Source: Desulfobulbaceae bacterium (GTDB lineage: Bacteria > Desulfobacterota > Desulfobulbia > Desulfobulbales > Desulfobulbaceae). From it: a stretch of 8,297 bases of DNA. The DNA lies in the NCBI GenBank assembly GCA_027011235.1, contig JALVAI010000243.1, positions 1-8,297 of the forward strand, in the 5' to 3' direction. Position numbers and translations under genes: made by a program. This document shows positions 7,292 to 8,297 of this stretch, one piece after another (position 1 is the first letter of the stretch; every line of letters starts with the position of its first letter). The notes beneath the pieces were generated by a model, which saw only the letters and a list, made by a program, of their open reading frames with translations, ran no database searches and had not been told where the DNA came from.

Positions 7292-7422
7292 CCTTGAAAA
7301 ATTGTTTTTTCGCCCGATCTCTGCGTCACAGGAAAATTAAAAATGCTCACATATGTCTAATATGCTGCGCTTTTTAATTTTCCTGTTCCTTGACCTCAAG
7401 CGAAAATTCTAATTATTCAAGG
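7292..7422. repeat. Nested 131 bp palindromic element between rimP and nusA
   Basis: The two halves are inverted copies, symmetric about position 7357. From outside to inside: 7292-7303 pairs with 7411-7422 (11 of 12), 7307-7313 with 7400-7406 (7 of 7), GTCA 7325-7328 with TGAC 7391-7394, and 7328-7343 with 7371-7386 (16 of 16). A 6x6 internal loop follows, then CATAT 7350-7354 with ATATG 7360-7364 around a 5-base loop. The core stem is A/T-rich and not followed by a T-tract, so it is not a typical terminator. The shape suggests a MITE- or REP-like dispersed repeat, or a large mRNA hairpin between two operon genes. No reading frame inside looks real, and no clear target-site duplication was found. 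The rest of the 7229-7459 gap holds only the nusA ribosome binding site and a 6 bp hairpin (7440-7459) at the rimP stop. Confidence 0.8.
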
Positions 7423-7459
7423 CACCATTTTGTCGTCGCCGTGGTCCCAAGAAACCACG

Positions 7460-7927
7460 TTACTCAAGAATCAACCTGGCCCGCGCAATGTCCGCCGGCA
7501 AAAATCTCTCGGTCCGTCCGTCAACATCAAGAAGGACCTCTCCATTATTCATACCTTGCAGTCTACCGATAAATACCCGTTGATCATTTCGTTTTTCCCG
7601 TAATTTAATCCGGGCCATTCGGCCGGAAAAACGAATAAAATCTTTTTCTTTCTTCAGCGGACGTTCCAGGCCGGGTGAAGAGACCTCGAGATGATAGGCA
7701 TGCTCGATGGGGTCCTCGACCTCGAGATAACTGGAGACCTCGCGGCTTACCCGTGTGCAGTCATCCAGGGTCACACCGCCGGGCCGGTCAATAAAGAGCC
7801 GCAGCACCCAGCCGTGTCCTTCCCGCCGAAACTCGATGTCCACCAGTTCGATGTCCATATCGGTCAACAGGGGAACAATAAACTCTTCCACCTGCGCTAT
7901 AACACCAACCGTCCCGTCACCCACCAT
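7460..7927 (-). CDS. rimP: Ribosome maturation factor RimP
   Basis: RimP binds free 30S subunits and is needed for efficient maturation of the 16S rRNA 3' region. The 155-residue length is typical. The family motif YHLEVSSPGLERPL (78-91) is present, preceded by the N-terminal alpha/beta domain (WVLRLFIDRPGGVTLDDC, 40-57) and followed by the SH3-like C-terminal domain (about 100-155; GEVLLDVDG, 129-137). The start is uncertain. ATG at 7927-7925 is used here, but its upstream sequence has only a weak CGGA, and GTG at 7924 is also possible. It is the first protein gene of the operon, and a 231 bp gap separates it from nusA, where close spacing is common. Confidence 0.95.
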   Translation of the reverse strand: MVGDGTVGVIAQVEEFIVPLLTDMDIELVDIEFRREGHGWVLRLFIDRPGGVTLDDCTRVSREVSSYLEVEDPIEHAYHLEVSSPGLERPLKKEKDFIRFSGRMARIKLREKRNDQRVFIGRLQGMNNGEVLLDVDGRTERFLPADIARARLILE

Positions 7928-7998
7928 ACATGTCCGTTAAATTTCCGTTCATCAATACAACAGACCATCCGCGCCTTCGAAGAAACCGGCATGGCTGG

Positions 7999-8027
7999 AG
8001 CATATTTTGCCTTCCCGGCCACAACAA
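7999..8027 (-). promoter_or_regulatory. Possible promoter of the rimP-nusA operon
   Basis: On the minus strand a TTGTTG (8022-8027) and a TATGCT (7999-8004) are separated by 17 bases. They match the sigma-70 consensus at 3 of 6 (-35) and 4 of 6 (-10) positions. The pair lies downstream of the tRNA terminator and about 70 bases upstream of rimP, where a promoter is expected. The match is weak and position is the main support. Confidence 0.3.
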
Positions 8028-8032
8028 ATGGT

Positions 8033-8075
8033 GAAAATAGTCCGAAAGAACACAACTTCGTAGGCTATTTTCGGA
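8033..8075. repeat. Inverted repeat upstream of the rimP promoter region
   Basis: GAAAATAG (8033-8040) and CTATTTTC (8065-8072) are a perfect 8 bp inverted repeat with CGAA (8044-8047) and TTCG (8057-8060) pairing inside it. A second, mutually exclusive pairing joins TCCGAAA (8041-8047) to TTTCGGA (8069-8075). It lies between the tRNA terminator and the candidate -35 box, so it could be an operator or a remnant of RNA structure. Chance is possible in such A/T-rich sequence. Confidence 0.4.
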
Positions 8076-8087
8076 TAAAAAGGCAAT

Positions 8088-8109
8088 AAAAAAAGCGGGC
8101 AGAGCCCAC
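8088..8109 (-). terminator. Rho-independent terminator after tRNA-Gly
   Basis: On the minus strand GTGGGC (8104-8109) and GCCCGC (8095-8100) form a 6 bp G/C-rich stem with a 3-base TCT loop (one G-T pair), followed at once by seven T (8088-8094). This is a textbook intrinsic terminator. It lies 82 bases past the tRNA, so it should end most tRNA transcripts before rimP. Confidence 0.85.
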
Positions 8110-8116
8110 TTTCTCG

Positions 8117-8139
8117 TACATTGATTCCCAATCAATGTA
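8117..8139. repeat. Perfect 10 bp inverted repeat between tRNA-Gly and its terminator
   Basis: TACATTGATT (8117-8126) and AATCAATGTA (8130-8139) pair perfectly around CCC. The arm AATCAATGTAT (8130-8140) recurs as a direct copy at 8167-8177, next to the tRNA 3' end, so the inner arm has two possible partners. There is no T-tract directly after it. Confidence 0.65.
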
Positions 8140-8171
8140 TGGCCGGTTGATTCACCCAAAAAAGCAAATCA

Positions 8172-8279
8172 ATGTATTGAAGAGTGCCCATTGGAGCGGG
8201 CAACGGGGCTCGAACCCGCGACCCCAAGCTTGGGAAGCTTGTGCTCTGCCAACTGAGCTACACCCGCCCATCAATACAT
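8172..8279. repeat. 9 bp inverted repeat bracketing the tRNA gene
   Basis: ATGTATTGA (8172-8180) and TCAATACAT (8271-8279) are exact reverse complements on the two sides of tRNA-Gly. In the primary transcript the 5' leader can pair with the 3' trailer, placing a 9 bp helix beyond the acceptor stem with 3 and 11 unpaired bases between. It could guide processing, or be a remnant of a duplicated tRNA unit. Confidence 0.5.
8192..8267 (-). tRNA. tRNA-Gly (anticodon CCC)
   Basis: The 76-base cloverleaf includes an encoded 3' CCA (8192-8194) and the U discriminator usual for tRNA-Gly. The acceptor stem GCGGGTG/TGCCCGC has five Watson-Crick pairs and two wobbles. The D arm GCTCAGTTGGCAGAGC, anticodon stem CAAGC/GCTTG with loop TTCCCAA, and T loop GGTTCGAACCCC are all canonical. 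The anticodon CCC (8232-8234) reads GGG. It lies upstream of rimP, where E. coli has the tRNA-fMet gene metY, but here a terminator separates it from the operon. Its own promoter would lie mostly past the right edge; only 30 bases remain there. Confidence 0.97.
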
Positions 8280-8297
8280 AAAAACGGTTAAATATAC

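Noticed and set aside
7440..7459. 6 bp hairpin CGTGGT/ACCACG at the rimP stop as a terminator
   Set aside because: The stem is short with an 8-base loop, and no T-tract follows on the minus strand.
7691..8089. 132-codon plus-strand frame opposite rimP
   Set aside because: It is antisense to a clear RimP and shows no family features.
7917..8159. 80-codon minus-strand frame upstream of rimP
   Set aside because: It runs through the tRNA terminator and the candidate promoter, ends inside the rimP start, and its sequence resembles no protein family.

Overview
The window is a conserved bacterial transcription and translation gene cluster, read entirely on the minus strand. From the right edge to the left the order is tRNA-Gly(CCC), terminator, rimP, nusA, ylxR, infB, rbfA, truB, rpsO, pnp; pnp runs off the left edge. 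This is the classic nusA-infB operon fused to rpsO-pnp. The gene order with ylxR present, the balanced base composition, the two-module N terminus of IF2 and the NusA with a single HhH repeat suggest a Desulfobacterota (deltaproteobacterial) type organism. That placement is an inference from gene content and was not tested by a search.

Layout. Positions 8192-8267 hold tRNA-Gly(CCC) with encoded CCA, followed by a strong intrinsic terminator at 8088-8109. The 160 bp beyond it carry a candidate promoter and an inverted repeat ahead of rimP (7460-7927). A 231 bp gap between rimP and nusA holds a striking nested palindrome of about 131 bp. nusA, ylxR and infB (7228 to 2797) are joined by two 4-base ATGA overlaps. 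rbfA follows after 9 bp and truB after 43 bp. rpsO and pnp each have long leaders, of 186 and 310 bp, that contain foldable RNA and no genes.

How the genes work together. RimP and RbfA mature the 30S subunit. IF2 and S15 act in initiation and 30S assembly. NusA sets RNA polymerase pausing, termination and antitermination. TruB modifies tRNA U55. PNPase degrades and processes RNA. YlxR is a small RNA-binding partner of this group.

No accessory, defence or mobile coding region is present. The points worth a second look are non-coding: the rimP-nusA palindrome, the rpsO leader whose hairpin loop is complementary to the rpsO ribosome binding site, the hairpin-rich pnp leader, and the repeat set around the tRNA.
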